Assembly: GCA_019636615.1 (NCBI GenBank)
Contig: JAHBXF010000001.1
Span: forward strand, 1,860,001-1,924,000
Direction: 5' to 3'
DNA: 64,000 bases
Origin: Phycisphaeraceae bacterium
Lineage (GTDB): Bacteria > Planctomycetota > Phycisphaerae > Phycisphaerales > UBA1924
Shown here: positions 8,132 through 17,975 of the stretch, in pieces
Layout of the letters: each line of letters opens with the position of its first letter
Numbering within the stretch: position 1 is the first letter of the stretch
The notes under the pieces: model-generated
What the model was told of the DNA's origin: nothing
Database searches by the model: none
The model's input: the letters and a program-made list of their open reading frames with translations, nothing else
Made by a program: the position numbers and the translations under genes

Positions 8132-8567
8132 GCGCAGTGGTCCTGGAAAGAAATGGGACGAGGCAAAAGAGTAGCCAGTCCGCGGGGGGCAACATGAACG
8201 CAAGCGCATCACCAGCACAGGCTTGTGGTGTGCGAAGAGGGTGCCGGGTGGGCGATGCGGTCGCGGCGCCGACGAAAATTCCTGGGTGCACGCGTTACGC
8301 CCGTCGCGGGTGTGCGTATGACACGGCGGCATGGGTCAACATGTTGGCCAGAAAAAGGCGGGCCAGAGCGAGCAGGACAGCGCGCTGCCCTGCTTGGTCA
8401 CCCCGGTTCCCCCGGGTGCGACGCGCGCGCACCACGCGGTGCCTCGCCAGGGTACAAACAACAGCCAGGCCGAGGCCAGTCAAGGCAGCGACAACGCGCT
8501 GGGTGGCACGCCGATTGCAGCGCCATCTGCGACCGTGGGCTCACATGCCACAGCCCTTGCTTCTGGG
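8132..8567. other. Divergent intergenic region FKBP / folC
   Basis: No supported gene. The folC frame is open back to 8331, but residues before 8568 are low-complexity and not folylpolyglutamate-synthase-like, so the region is read as untranslated. I see no clear promoter or riboswitch. Confidence 0.4.
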
Positions 8568-9920
8568 GTGGCCGAATCGAAACCATACGCCGATGTGATG
8601 GCCATTCTGAAGTCGCGGATGAATGTGGAGGCCACGCCCCCTCACACGCTCGACGCGGCCAAGGCCTTCAGCCTGGAGCGCATCAGCCAGGTTCTGGCTC
8701 GCCTTCGCAACCCGCACCTGGACCTTCGCGTCGTGCATGTCGCCGGCAGCAAGGGCAAGGGCAGCGTGTGCGAACTCACCGCCGCGGCGGTTCGCGCCTG
8801 CGGGTGCACGGTGGGGCTCTTCACCAGCCCGCACATCACCGACCTGCGAGAGCGCATCCGTGTCGACGGCGCGATGATCGGCGAAGGGGATCTCGCCCGG
8901 GTCGTGGATGAAGTCATCGTGGCCGAGAAGGCCGCGCTCAAGGGCAAGGAGCAGTTAACCCAGTTCGAGTTGCTCACGGCGGCGGCCTTTGTCCATTTTC
9001 GGCGGCAGGCGGTCGATGTCGCGGTGATCGAGGTTGGGCTGGGCGGCGCGGGCGACGCGACGAACGTCGTCAAGCCGGTGGTCTGCGTGGTCACGTCGAT
9101 CCAGCGGGAGCACACACAGATCCTTGGCGACACCCTCCCGGAGATCGCCGCGCACAAGGCGGGCATCATCAAGGACGGCGTGCCCACGCTGACGTTGCCG
9201 CAGACCAACGAGGTGATGCGAGTGCTGCGTCAGCGGTGCGGCGAGGTCGAGGCGCCCCTCGATGTGCTCGATCACTCCATCCCGTATGCCCACCGCTACC
9301 AGACCGGGGCCGACGGCATCGTGCGGATGATGGTCACGGTTGAGTGCGACGGCACGAAACTCGAGGGGGTGCCCGTGCCCTTCGCGGGCGAGCATCAGGC
9401 CTTCAACACCGGCCTGGCCATGGCCGCGGCCGTGCGTGCCCTGCCCAAGGGCGTCAAGGTACGTCCCGGGGAGGTTGCTCGTGCCATGGCCGGCGTTCAT
9501 CAGAACGGCAGGCTGGAGATCATCCAGGCCCGCCCGCTCGTGCTGGCCGATGGCGCACACACGCCCGATTCGATCCGCGCCACACTGCGAACGCTCGCCT
9601 CGCACTTTCGCCTCGAACCGCTCACGGTGGTCTTCGGCTGCGCGGCGGATAAAGACGTTCACGCCATGCTGCGCGAACTTGCCCAGGGCGCCGACCGGGT
9701 GATTTTCACCCGGGCCCCCATGCCCCGCGCCGCCAGCCACGACGAACTTCGGCTGGTTTATTCCACCCTGTGCGACCGTGCCGCGCTCTCGGTTGCCTCG
9801 CCCGAAGAGGCCCTCTCGCGGGCTGTGCGTGCGACGCCGACGCGGGGCGGTGTGCTGGTGGTTGGGTCATTCTCGCTGGTGGGGATGGCGCGTGAAGCCT
9901 GCGGCCGGCGGGCGACGTGA
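8568..9920 (+). CDS. folC: Bifunctional folylpolyglutamate/dihydrofolate synthase
   Basis: ATP-dependent Mur-ligase-type enzyme that adds glutamate to dihydropteroate and to folates. The family start YADVMAILKSRMN is followed by AGSKGKGS (P-loop, about residues 59-66), LFTSPH, the EVGLGGAGDATN segment and the C-terminal LADGAHTPDS nucleotide/substrate motif. I chose GTG at 8568 because homologues begin just before this YAD segment; no Shine-Dalgarno is obvious, so ATG 8598 or a start as far up as 8331 remain possible. Length 450 aa fits the family. scpA follows after 106 bases. Confidence 0.88.
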   Translation: MAESKPYADVMAILKSRMNVEATPPHTLDAAKAFSLERISQVLARLRNPHLDLRVVHVAGSKGKGSVCELTAAAVRACGCTVGLFTSPHITDLRERIRVDGAMIGEGDLARVVDEVIVAEKAALKGKEQLTQFELLTAAAFVHFRRQAVDVAVIEVGLGGAGDATNVVKPVVCVVTSIQREHTQILGDTLPEIAAHKAGIIKDGVPTLTLPQTNEVMRVLRQRCGEVEAPLDVLDHSIPYAHRYQTGADGIVRMMVTVECDGTKLEGVPVPFAGEHQAFNTGLAMAAAVRALPKGVKVRPGEVARAMAGVHQNGRLEIIQARPLVLADGAHTPDSIRATLRTLASHFRLEPLTVVFGCAADKDVHAMLRELAQGADRVIFTRAPMPRAASHDELRLVYSTLCDRAALSVASPEEALSRAVRATPTRGGVLVVGSFSLVGMAREACGRRAT

Positions 9921-10026
9921 ACCGACAGGTTTTCCACCGTCGAATAGGGTGCCTGGGGCCCAGCGGCACGCGCGGCGCGGCCCGTGCGTGAGGCCCGGGG
10001 GCCACCCTACGCTCCATGCACCAGTG

Positions 10027-10905
10027 ATGATCGAAGACACGTACAGAGTGCGGCTCGAAGCCTTCGAAGGGCCGCTTGACCTTCTGCTCTACCTCATCCG
10101 CAAGGACGAGGTCGATCTTCACAACATCCCCATCGCGTCGATCACCGAGCAGTACCTTGCCTATATCGAGCAGTTGCAGCATGATTCGCTGCGCGTTGAC
10201 ATCGATACGGCGGGCGAGTTTCTCGTCATGGCGGCGACGCTCATGGAGATCAAGTCGCGCATGCTCATGCCCCAGCCCGAGCCCGCGCCGGCACAGGGCG
10301 AACCCTCGGGCAAAGCGTCCAAGAGCGACCCCCGCGAGGAACTCGTGCGGCAGTTGCTCGAGTACAAGCGCTACCGCGACGCCGCCAACGCCCTAGAGGC
10401 CCGGGCTGAAGAGTGGCGGCGACGCTTCCCCGCCGGGCACGCCAGGCTCGACGCCCAGGCGCTGAACGCGGCCATGGAGGCCGCGCCGGATGTCGAGATG
10501 GAAGACCTGGACCTGCTCGACCTGGTCGAGGCGTTCCGGCGCATCGCGGACACGGTGAACTTCGATCGCCTGGGCGAGCACCAGGTGACGTATGACGACA
10601 CGCCGCTCGAACTGCACGCCGAAGATATCGTGCTGCGTATCCGTGAAGGGGCCGACGACTCGGGAGAGGTGACGCTGCAATCCATGTTCACCGGCCGGTC
10701 GCGCGGTGAGATGGTGGGGTTGTTTCTCGCGCTCCTGCAACTCGTCAAATCGCGCCGGGTGCGCGTTCGGCAAGACCGCGCCGAGGGGCTTATTCTCGTC
10801 CGCCTGGGCGAAGAGGATGCCGACCCCGAGGGCGGGGAAGAGGCAGGGGAAGCCGGCGGCGCCGAAGGGCAGACCGGGCCCATGGGAGACGCCCAGAGGG
10901 CGTGA
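10027..10905 (+). CDS. scpA: Segregation and condensation protein A
   Basis: Kleisin subunit that bridges SMC heads in the bacterial condensin complex. It starts IEDTYRVRLEAFEGPLDLLLYLIRKDEVDLHNIPIA in register with ScpA (EGPLDLLL and the I-V-D-I-P-I pattern), has the FLVMAATLMEIKSRMLLP-type helix near residue 75, and a C-terminal winged helix (about residues 215-275). A charged EEAGEAGG tail follows. An adjacent GTG at 10024 is an alternative start. TACGCT at 10008-10013 could be its own -10 box. No scpB or smc is in the window. Confidence 0.9.
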   Translation: MIEDTYRVRLEAFEGPLDLLLYLIRKDEVDLHNIPIASITEQYLAYIEQLQHDSLRVDIDTAGEFLVMAATLMEIKSRMLMPQPEPAPAQGEPSGKASKSDPREELVRQLLEYKRYRDAANALEARAEEWRRRFPAGHARLDAQALNAAMEAAPDVEMEDLDLLDLVEAFRRIADTVNFDRLGEHQVTYDDTPLELHAEDIVLRIREGADDSGEVTLQSMFTGRSRGEMVGLFLALLQLVKSRRVRVRQDRAEGLILVRLGEEDADPEGGEEAGEAGGAEGQTGPMGDAQRA

Positions 10906-10923
10906 ACCGTGCGGGCAGGCCCT

Positions 10924-10953
10924 TTGAGCAAAGCCGATCCTCCGACGTACAGT
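10924..10953 (+). promoter_or_regulatory. Probable sigma-70 promoter of ffh
   Basis: TTGAGC at 10924-10929 and TACAGT at 10948-10953, spaced 18 bases. It lies between scpA and ffh and would give a leader of about 80 bases. Confidence 0.5.
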
Positions 10954-11042
10954 CTGGGCGGTCAAGCCCTGAAATCTCGCGCAGAGCACAGTCATCACGT
11001 GCGCGGCCGATGCCGCGCGCTCCATGAAGAAGGGCACCACCG

Positions 11043-12614
11043 ATGTTTGAAAGATTGACCGACACGTTCCAGGGTCTCTTCCGCAAGTTGTCGGGGCAGG
11101 CCAGTATTTCTGAGAAGAACGTCGCGGACGCGATGAGCGAGGTGCGGACCTCGCTGCTGCAGGCCGATGTGCACGTTGACGTGGTTGATGACTTCTGCCG
11201 CAAGGTGCTGTCGGATGCCCTGGGTCGCGAGGTGACCAAGAGCCTGCGCCCCGGTGAGGAGATGATCGGCATTGTCCACCAGCGGCTGGTGGAGTTTCTC
11301 GGCGGTGAGGTTGAGACATCGGGGGACGGCGCCGCCAACCCGCTGCTGCCGCCGGGCATGCTGGGCCCCAAGCCCGGCCAGGCGCCGGCCCCAGAGCCCA
11401 TCATGCGTCTCTCGCCGGGGCCGACGGTGGTGATGATGTGCGGCCTGCAGGGCTCGGGCAAAACAACGACGTGCGGCAAACTCGCCGCGTATCTGAAGAA
11501 ACGGGGCAGGTCGGTGATGCTCGCGGCGGCGGACCTCCAGCGGCCCGCGGCGGTGGAGCAGTTAGAAACCATCGCCGGTCAGGTGCAGCGAGAACAGCCC
11601 GGCACGGCCGACGTGAAGTTCTACGCCGAGAAGGACAAGGTCGCCGAGTACGGCAAGGCCGTGGGCGTGGCGGTGCAGGTGTGCCGGCGTGCGCTCGACG
11701 CGGCGAGGCGCGAGGGGGTGGATGTGCTCATCCTCGACACCGCCGGCCGGCTGCACGTGAACGACGCGCTGATGGGCGAGTTGGCCCAGGTGCAGAAGGC
11801 GGTGATGCCGCACCACATCTTCCTCGTGGTAGACGCCATGACCGGGCAGGACGCGGTGAACTCGGCCCGCGCCTTCCACGAGCGGCTCGAGGTGGACGGG
11901 GTGATTCTCACCAAGTATGACTCGGACGCGCGCGGGGGCGCGGCGATCTCGGTCAAGAGCGTCACCGGGGCGCAGATCAAGTTCGTCGGCGTGGGCGAGA
12001 AACTCGAAGCGCTCGAAGAGTTCCACCCCACCCGGGTCGCGGGGCGCATCCTGGGAATGGGCGACGTTGTCGCGCTCGTCGAAAAGGCCCAGGAGCAGGT
12101 CTCGGAGGAGGAGGCCGAGAAACTGCAGGCCAAGATGGCCCGCGGCGAGATGACGATGGACGACTTCCTCTCGCAACTCAAGACGCTGCGGCGCATGGGC
12201 CCGCTCAAGCAGTTGATGGGGCTGCTGCCCGGCGTGGGCTCCATGCTCAAAGACGTGCACATCGAAGAATCGCACCTCAACCGCGTCGAGGCCGTCATCA
12301 ACTCGATGAGCCGTGAAGAACGCAAGCGGCCGGGCATCATCGACATCGGCCGGCGCAAACGCATCGCCGCCGGCAGCGGCACCAAGACCGACGATGTCTC
12401 GCAACTCACCAAGCAGTTCGACACGCTCAACAAACTCACCAGGTCCATGGCTTCTTTCTCGGGCTCTGACCGGGCCAAGGCCGTGAAAGAACTCTCCGCG
12501 TCCGGCGGTGCGGCCGCCGCCGTGCCGGGCCTTCGCGGCATGCCGGGTTTCGGTTCGAGAGGCAGCACCCATTCGGCGAGCCCCAAGAGCAAGTTCAAGA
12601 AGCGCAAGAAATAA
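11043..12614 (+). CDS. ffh: Signal recognition particle GTPase (SRP54/Ffh)
   Basis: SRP protein that binds signal sequences and 4.5S/6S RNA and targets nascent membrane proteins to FtsY. The N domain (residues 1-85) is followed by the G domain with GLQGSGKTTTCGKLA (G1), DTAGRLHVN (G3), TKYDSDARGG (G4 region) and a GVGEK motif. The Met-rich M domain contains GRRKRIAAGSG, the RNA-binding helix. Between N and G there is an unusual insertion of about 30 residues rich in Pro, Gly and Ala (around LLPPGMLGPKPGQAPAPEP). The length of 523 aa is longer than the usual 450-460. FumC follows after 69 bases. Confidence 0.95.
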   Translation: MFERLTDTFQGLFRKLSGQASISEKNVADAMSEVRTSLLQADVHVDVVDDFCRKVLSDALGREVTKSLRPGEEMIGIVHQRLVEFLGGEVETSGDGAANPLLPPGMLGPKPGQAPAPEPIMRLSPGPTVVMMCGLQGSGKTTTCGKLAAYLKKRGRSVMLAAADLQRPAAVEQLETIAGQVQREQPGTADVKFYAEKDKVAEYGKAVGVAVQVCRRALDAARREGVDVLILDTAGRLHVNDALMGELAQVQKAVMPHHIFLVVDAMTGQDAVNSARAFHERLEVDGVILTKYDSDARGGAAISVKSVTGAQIKFVGVGEKLEALEEFHPTRVAGRILGMGDVVALVEKAQEQVSEEEAEKLQAKMARGEMTMDDFLSQLKTLRRMGPLKQLMGLLPGVGSMLKDVHIEESHLNRVEAVINSMSREERKRPGIIDIGRRKRIAAGSGTKTDDVSQLTKQFDTLNKLTRSMASFSGSDRAKAVKELSASGGAAAAVPGLRGMPGFGSRGSTHSASPKSKFKKRKK

Positions 12615-12683
12615 GCCCGCCCGCACCCGCGAGCACCCCGAGTCTGGTCCACCACGCACACGACACAGGAACAGCAGAGCATC

Positions 12684-14234
12684 ATGACGAGCACCACAAC
12701 GAAGACCCGGACAGAGAAGGACACCATGGGCGAGATGAGCGTGCCCGCGGACGCTCTGTACGGCGCCTCCACCCAGCGCGCCGTGCTGAACTTCCCTGTG
12801 AGCGGCCGGCCCGTGCCGCTGGCCATCATTCAGGCCTACGCCGCGATCAAGTCCGCGTGCGCCACCGTCAACGAAGGGCTCGGCCGGCTCGACCCGGTAC
12901 GCGCCAAGGCGATCCGCGCCGCGTGCGAGAAAATCGCCGGCGGTCTGCACGAGCACGGCGGCTGGCAGAGGCACTTCCCCGTAGATATCTATCAGACCGG
13001 CTCGGGCACATCGACCAACATGAACGTCAACGAGGTCGTCGCCAACCTGGTGTGCATCGAGCGCGGCAAGCCCATCGGTTCTTCGAAAGACGCCGCGTAT
13101 CTCGCTCAAGGCGGCGTGCACCCCAACGACCACGTCAACATGGGGCAGTCTTCCAACGACACGTTCCCCACGGCGATGCACGTGGCCGCGGCGCTGGCCA
13201 TTCATCGCCTGCTCGAACCGGCGGTCGGGCGTCTGGCCGACAGGCTCGAGTCCCAGGCGAAAGAGTGGGACAAGGTTGTGAAGATCGGCCGCACCCACCT
13301 GCAGGATGCTACCCCCATCCGACTGGGGCAGGAGTTCAGCGGGTATGCCAGCCAGATGCGCCACGGCGCGGCGAGGCTGCGCTCCGCGCTTGCCGCGCTG
13401 GCGGAACTGCCCATCGGCGGCACCGCCGTGGGCACGGGTATCAACTGCCACGAAGAGTTCGGCGCCAGGGTTTCGGCGCAACTCACGGGCATGTTCGCCC
13501 CGGGCGGGACTGCGGCGGGCTGGCTGGGCGGCGCCGCGCCGGCTGAGGCCCTGACCTTCCGCGAGGCCGACAACCACTTCGAAGCCCAGCACGCCAAAGA
13601 CGCGTACGTAGAGGTCTCCGGCCTGCTCAAGACCATCGCCGTGAGCCTCTCGAAGATCGCCAATGACATCCGCTGGCTGGGCAGCGGCCCGCGCTGCGGC
13701 ATCGGCGAACTCGTGCTCCCCGCCGTGCAGCCCGGCTCTTCCATCATGCCCGGCAAGGTCAACCCGGTCATCTGCGAGAGCATGATCATGGTCTGCTGTC
13801 AGGTCATCGGCAACGACGCCGCCGTCACGCTCGGCGGCTTTGGCGGGGTGGGTTCGCTGCTCGACCTCAACGTGGCCATGCCGATGATGGCGGCCAACCT
13901 GCTCGACAGCATCCATCTGATGGCGCACGCCTGCGACATGTTCACCACCAATTTGCTCGAAGGGCTCAGCCCCGACCTTGAACGGTGCAAGGGATTGATC
14001 GAGGGCTCGCTGGCGATGTGCACCTCGCTGGTGCCTGTGATCGGCTATGACAAGTCCGCCGCGCTCGCCAAGGAGGCCTTCAAGCAGGGCAAGACGGTTC
14101 GTCAACTGGCATACGAAACGGTGGTGGGGCAGCCGGACCTTGCGGGCAAGCCCATCACCCGCGAGGCGCTCGACCATTACCTGAACCCATGGGACATGAC
14201 CCTGCCCGGCGGCGAAGGAAGTGCCGGGGGCTGA
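12684..14234 (+). CDS. fumC: Class II fumarate hydratase
   Basis: TCA-cycle enzyme interconverting fumarate and malate, iron-independent and tetrameric. Conserved regions are TGSGTSTNMN, GQSSNDTFPTAMH, the second catalytic region GRTHLQDATP, and the superfamily signature GSSIMPGKVNP with its flexible-loop serine. Length 516 aa is 40-50 above typical FumC, mostly from a longer N-terminus and a segment IGSSKDAAYLAQGG before HPNDHVN. Aspartate ammonia-lyase shares the superfamily, but HPNDHVN and QDATP fit fumarase better. It lies between ffh and topA, on the same strand. Confidence 0.87.
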   Translation: MTSTTTKTRTEKDTMGEMSVPADALYGASTQRAVLNFPVSGRPVPLAIIQAYAAIKSACATVNEGLGRLDPVRAKAIRAACEKIAGGLHEHGGWQRHFPVDIYQTGSGTSTNMNVNEVVANLVCIERGKPIGSSKDAAYLAQGGVHPNDHVNMGQSSNDTFPTAMHVAAALAIHRLLEPAVGRLADRLESQAKEWDKVVKIGRTHLQDATPIRLGQEFSGYASQMRHGAARLRSALAALAELPIGGTAVGTGINCHEEFGARVSAQLTGMFAPGGTAAGWLGGAAPAEALTFREADNHFEAQHAKDAYVEVSGLLKTIAVSLSKIANDIRWLGSGPRCGIGELVLPAVQPGSSIMPGKVNPVICESMIMVCCQVIGNDAAVTLGGFGGVGSLLDLNVAMPMMAANLLDSIHLMAHACDMFTTNLLEGLSPDLERCKGLIEGSLAMCTSLVPVIGYDKSAALAKEAFKQGKTVRQLAYETVVGQPDLAGKPITREALDHYLNPWDMTLPGGEGSAGG

Positions 14235-14492
14235 CGGGCACCGTGGCGTGTTGAAAGAGCCCAGCGACCTCTTTTCGAGTCGGCGGCCCGCGTGGTGGAT
14301 GGGGATCGAGGCAATTCCGCGCCATCGTGCTACCTAATTGCTCCCAAAGACCGAACATATACCTGTTTTTGAGGCCAATCAGAAGGGGTAAGACTTGACA
14401 ACAGGGCGGGCCCCGGCTTCTCTGTGAAGGAGTCGGAGCGGTGGGGTCTTTGCGTACGCATCTTGTACGCGCTATCAAAAAACGAACATTCA
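14235..14492. other. fumC-topA intergenic region
   Basis: TTGACA at 14395-14400 is a good -35 box but I find no matching -10 box at normal spacing. A 6-pair hairpin (14452-14457 with 14465-14470) sits 22 bases before the topA ATG. No gene is supported. Confidence 0.35.
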
Positions 14493-17294
14493 ATGGCCAA
14501 ACGCACGAAGAAAGCATCCACGAAGACAGGCGCGGCCGAGCCCAAGGCGGCCAAGGCCAAAGCCCCCGCCAGAGGAGGTCGTGCAGGCGCGCGCGGCCGT
14601 CGCGCCGCGACCACGGCATTCACCCCCGGAGCCGCGGAGGGCAAGCACCTGGTGATCGTGGAATCGCCCAGCAAGGCCAAGACGATCAACAAGTACCTCG
14701 GCTCAGACTATCTGGTGCTGGCCAGCGTCGGGCACATACGCGACTTGCCCGAGAAGAACCCCAAGGGCGTGAAGAGCCCTGTGCCGGGCGTTGACCTTGA
14801 GCACCGCTTCAAGCCCACCTATGTCGTTTCAGAGGGCAAGGAGAGGGTGCTCTCAGACCTGAAGCGGGCCGCGAAAGAGTCTCGTTCCTCTGGCCATGAA
14901 GTCTGGTTCGCCACCGACTTGGACCGCGAGGGAGAAGCCATCGCGTGGCACCTCGCGCAGGAACTGGGCATTTCCAGCGGGCAGGCCAAACGGGTGGTCT
15001 TCCCGGCCATTACCAAGAACGAAATTGAACGGGCCTTCTCGAACCCCCACCCCATCGACGAAGATCGTGTGAACGCCCAGCAGGCGCGCCGCATCCTCGA
15101 CCGCATCGTGGGGTATCAGGTGTCGCCGCTTCTGTGGAAGAAGGTGGCGCGAGGGCTCTCCGCGGGGCGCGTGCAGAGTGTGGCCGTGCGCCTGGTGGTA
15201 GACCGCGAGCGTGACATCCGCGCCTTTGTGCCCGAAGAGTACTGGGCGATTTCGGCGTGTTTCACGGCCGAGGTTGTGAAAGCATCAGCGCTGCGCGACC
15301 AGTGGGAGGCCATGATGGCCCGGCGCGACGACAAAGGCAACCCGCCCACCCAGCGCATGCAGTCGCGCTGGCTTGGCGAGCAGGGCTGCTTCCGCGCCGA
15401 ACTGGTCGATGTCGCCGGCGAGAAGTTCGAGATCGCCTCCGGGCCTGTCGCCGCGGACAGCCCCGCGCGCGACCTCAGCGTGCGCGTGGCGGATGTCGCC
15501 CGCCTGGCGGGGCTCGAAGGTGTGACGACTTCGACGCGTGAGGACCCGGCCGGCAGGGGGCCTGCCAGACTCCTGCGTCGTGTTGAAGGGCGCGTGAACA
15601 CCGGCACGCCCTACGAAGTGGTCGGCGTTGAAACCCGCCGGACGACCAGCAGGCCGCCCCCGCCCTATATCACCAGCACGCTGCAGGCCGCCGCGGCCAA
15701 CAAACTCGGCTTCGGCGCCCAGCGCACCATGCGCACCGCGCAGCAGTTGTATGAAGGTGTCGAGATCCCCGGCGACGGGCCCGTGGGCCTCATCACCTAC
15801 ATGCGTACCGACTCCACACACCTCTCGCGCGATGCCCTCGAGATGGTGCGCGGCTACATCCAGCGGGCCATCGGCGAGAAGTACCTTCCCGAGAAGCCCA
15901 ACTTCTTTTCATCCTCGAACAAGAGCGCGCAGGAAGCCCACGAGGCCATCCGCCCGACGAGCCTGGAATACCCGCCCCAGCGAATCGCCCGCGCCCTCAC
16001 GCCCGATCAACTCAAGTTGTACACCCTCATCTGGGAACGCTTCGTGGCCTGTCAGATGGCCCCCGCCCAGTGGGATTCAACCGCCGTGACCATCCGCGGC
16101 GGCACCGACGCGGCCCGCCCGTGCACCTTCCGCGCCACGGGGCGCGTGCTGGTTTTCGATGGGTTTTACCGCGTGGCCGGCGTGCCGCACAGCGCCGACG
16201 AACAGACTCTGCCCGCGATCAAAGACCGTTCCCCGGTTGCGCCGTTCATGATGGAGGCGGCGCAGAAGTTCACCGCCTCGCCGCCGCGCTATTCCGAGGC
16301 CAGCCTGATCAAGATGCTCGAGGCCGAGGGCATCGGCCGTCCTTCCACGTACGCGTCGATCATCAGCGTGATTCAGGACCGCAGTTACGTGGAGAAGATC
16401 GAGGGGCGCTTCCACGCGACGGACCTGGGCGAAGTGGTCACGGACAAACTCGTTGAGGCCTTCCCCGACCTGCTCAACATCGGCTATACGCGTGAAATGG
16501 AGTCTCAACTCGACAAGGTCGAGGAAGACCACATCGACTGGGTCGAGATGCTCGAGCGTTTCTACGGGCCGTTCCGCAGCGCCCTCAAGCACGCCGAGGA
16601 GCAGCTCGTTCACGCCAAGGCCGAGACGGTGCCGGCGCCCGATCAGTACAAGTGCCCCCAGTGCGGCTCGGGCCTTGTCTACCGCTTCGGCCGCAGCGGC
16701 CGGTTCCTCTCCTGTGCTGCTTATCCCGAGTGCAAATACGCCAGCCCGGTCGACCGCGACGGCGTGCCGCGCCCGGCCGCCGAGGCCGTGGACGTGGCCT
16801 GCCCCAAGTGCGGGTCAGCGATGAACAAACGCACCGGGCGATTTGGCCCGTTCCTGGGGTGCTCGCGATACAACGACAAGGCCAATCCCTGCGACGGAAT
16901 CCTCAACCTGGACAAGAAGGGACGCGTTGAGGCCCCCAGCCAACCGCCCCTGCTCACCACGCTCCCGTGTCCGACCTGTCAGAGCCCCATGAACCTGCGT
17001 ACGGGCGTGCGTGGGCCTTGGCTTGGCTGCTCGAAGTTCCCAAAGTGCCGCGGGCGCGGCAAGTGGAACGAACTGCAAGAGCCTGTGCGTCTCGCGCTGC
17101 TGGCAGAACTGGCGACGCACCAGAAATCCAACCCGATCCCTGTCATCAGGTCGATGAGCGGCATTCCCCTCACCGACGAGAATGGCAAGCCACTCGCCGG
17201 CGCCAAGCCGGTGGGCGCGACCGGCGAAGACGCCCGCCCATTAGAAGATGATGCCGCGGGCGAAGCCATGCCCGACGAAGCCGTGGGTGTGTGA
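14493..17294 (+). CDS. topA: DNA topoisomerase I (type IA)
   Basis: Relaxes negative supercoils by single-strand cleavage through a catalytic tyrosine. After a basic Ala/Lys-rich leader of about 45 residues comes the TOPRIM domain (LVIVESPSKAKTINKYLG, then TDLDREGEAIAWHL), then the cleavage motif GLITYMRTDSTHLS, and a third conserved segment EGIGRPSTYASI. The C-terminal end carries three four-Cys zinc ribbons starting CPQCGSG, CPKCGSA and CPTCQSP. Residue total 933 is above E. coli's 865, mostly from an insertion of about 100 residues after EEYWAISACF. Start at 14493 (MAKRTKKAS); a GTG at 14424 is also in frame. Confidence 0.94.
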   Translation: MAKRTKKASTKTGAAEPKAAKAKAPARGGRAGARGRRAATTAFTPGAAEGKHLVIVESPSKAKTINKYLGSDYLVLASVGHIRDLPEKNPKGVKSPVPGVDLEHRFKPTYVVSEGKERVLSDLKRAAKESRSSGHEVWFATDLDREGEAIAWHLAQELGISSGQAKRVVFPAITKNEIERAFSNPHPIDEDRVNAQQARRILDRIVGYQVSPLLWKKVARGLSAGRVQSVAVRLVVDRERDIRAFVPEEYWAISACFTAEVVKASALRDQWEAMMARRDDKGNPPTQRMQSRWLGEQGCFRAELVDVAGEKFEIASGPVAADSPARDLSVRVADVARLAGLEGVTTSTREDPAGRGPARLLRRVEGRVNTGTPYEVVGVETRRTTSRPPPPYITSTLQAAAANKLGFGAQRTMRTAQQLYEGVEIPGDGPVGLITYMRTDSTHLSRDALEMVRGYIQRAIGEKYLPEKPNFFSSSNKSAQEAHEAIRPTSLEYPPQRIARALTPDQLKLYTLIWERFVACQMAPAQWDSTAVTIRGGTDAARPCTFRATGRVLVFDGFYRVAGVPHSADEQTLPAIKDRSPVAPFMMEAAQKFTASPPRYSEASLIKMLEAEGIGRPSTYASIISVIQDRSYVEKIEGRFHATDLGEVVTDKLVEAFPDLLNIGYTREMESQLDKVEEDHIDWVEMLERFYGPFRSALKHAEEQLVHAKAETVPAPDQYKCPQCGSGLVYRFGRSGRFLSCAAYPECKYASPVDRDGVPRPAAEAVDVACPKCGSAMNKRTGRFGPFLGCSRYNDKANPCDGILNLDKKGRVEAPSQPPLLTTLPCPTCQSPMNLRTGVRGPWLGCSKFPKCRGRGKWNELQEPVRLALLAELATHQKSNPIPVIRSMSGIPLTDENGKPLAGAKPVGATGEDARPLEDDAAGEAMPDEAVGV

Positions 17295-17315
17295 GCGTGG
17301 GTCGTGCATGGGGGA

Positions 17316-17975
17316 TCAGGGCTCGATGAGCCCTTCGCGGATGGCGAACCGCGTGAGCGCCACACGGTCGTGAATGTCAAGGCGGTTCATCACGCTCGCC
17401 GCGTGGTTCTCCACCGTTTTGACCGAGAGGTGCATGATCTTGGCGATCTCCTTCTTGGAGAGCCCCTTGGCGATGTACCGCAGGACCTCGAGTTCGCGGT
17501 TGGTCAGCGAACTGGCGCGGCTCTTGACCTCTTGCCCGGAAAGATGCACGCCGTCGGCCTCGACCACCAGGCGTTCCTGCACCTCGGGAGAGAAGTAGGT
17601 CTGTCCCAGCGCCACCGTGCGGATGGCCTTCACGACCTTTTCGGGCGGTTCGGTTTTGCACAGATACCCCATCGCATCGCACGAGAGCGCGGCCTCGATA
17701 TAGCGGTCGTGGGTGAAGGCGCTCAGAAAGAGGATCTTCGCCGAGGGGCAGCGTGCGTGGATCGTTCTGGCGGCATCGAACGCGGCGATTCCCGGCATGT
17801 CGATGTCGAGCACCACGATGTCCGGGTTTGTGCGGATGCAGGTGTCGATCGCCTCGTCCGCCGTGGCGACCTCGCCGACCACGGTCATGTTGCTCGTGTC
17901 GTTGAGCAGGCGGGCGAGCGACTGGCGCACCAGGGTGTGATCGTCGGCCAGTACAATCCTGATAGCATCGTTCAT
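17316..17975 (-). CDS. LuxR/NarL-type response regulator
   Basis: A 219-aa transcription regulator. Receiver domain (residues 3-125) with acidic pair in LADDH, phospho-acceptor Asp in VVLDIDMPG, and Lys in LCKTEPP. The C-terminal GerE-type helix-turn-helix (about residues 150-210) reads LTNRELEVLRYIAKGLSKKEIAKIMHLSVKTVENH. The ATG overlaps the stop of the upstream hybrid kinase by 4 bases, so it is very probably its direct output partner. It is convergent with topA, 21 bases apart. Confidence 0.93.
   Translation of the reverse strand: MNDAIRIVLADDHTLVRQSLARLLNDTSNMTVVGEVATADEAIDTCIRTNPDIVVLDIDMPGIAAFDAARTIHARCPSAKILFLSAFTHDRYIEAALSCDAMGYLCKTEPPEKVVKAIRTVALGQTYFSPEVQERLVVEADGVHLSGQEVKSRASSLTNRELEVLRYIAKGLSKKEIAKIMHLSVKTVENHAASVMNRLDIHDRVALTRFAIREGLIEP

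Noticed and set aside
8331..8567. N-terminal extension of FolC
   Set aside because: The frame is open, but residues are low-complexity and before the family's normal start; kept only as an alternative start.
11562..14177. Very long open frame on the minus strand across ffh and fumC (871 codons)
   Set aside because: It is opposite two well-identified enzymes. GC-rich third-position bias opens such frames; the product is Arg/Ala/Gly/His-rich without domains.
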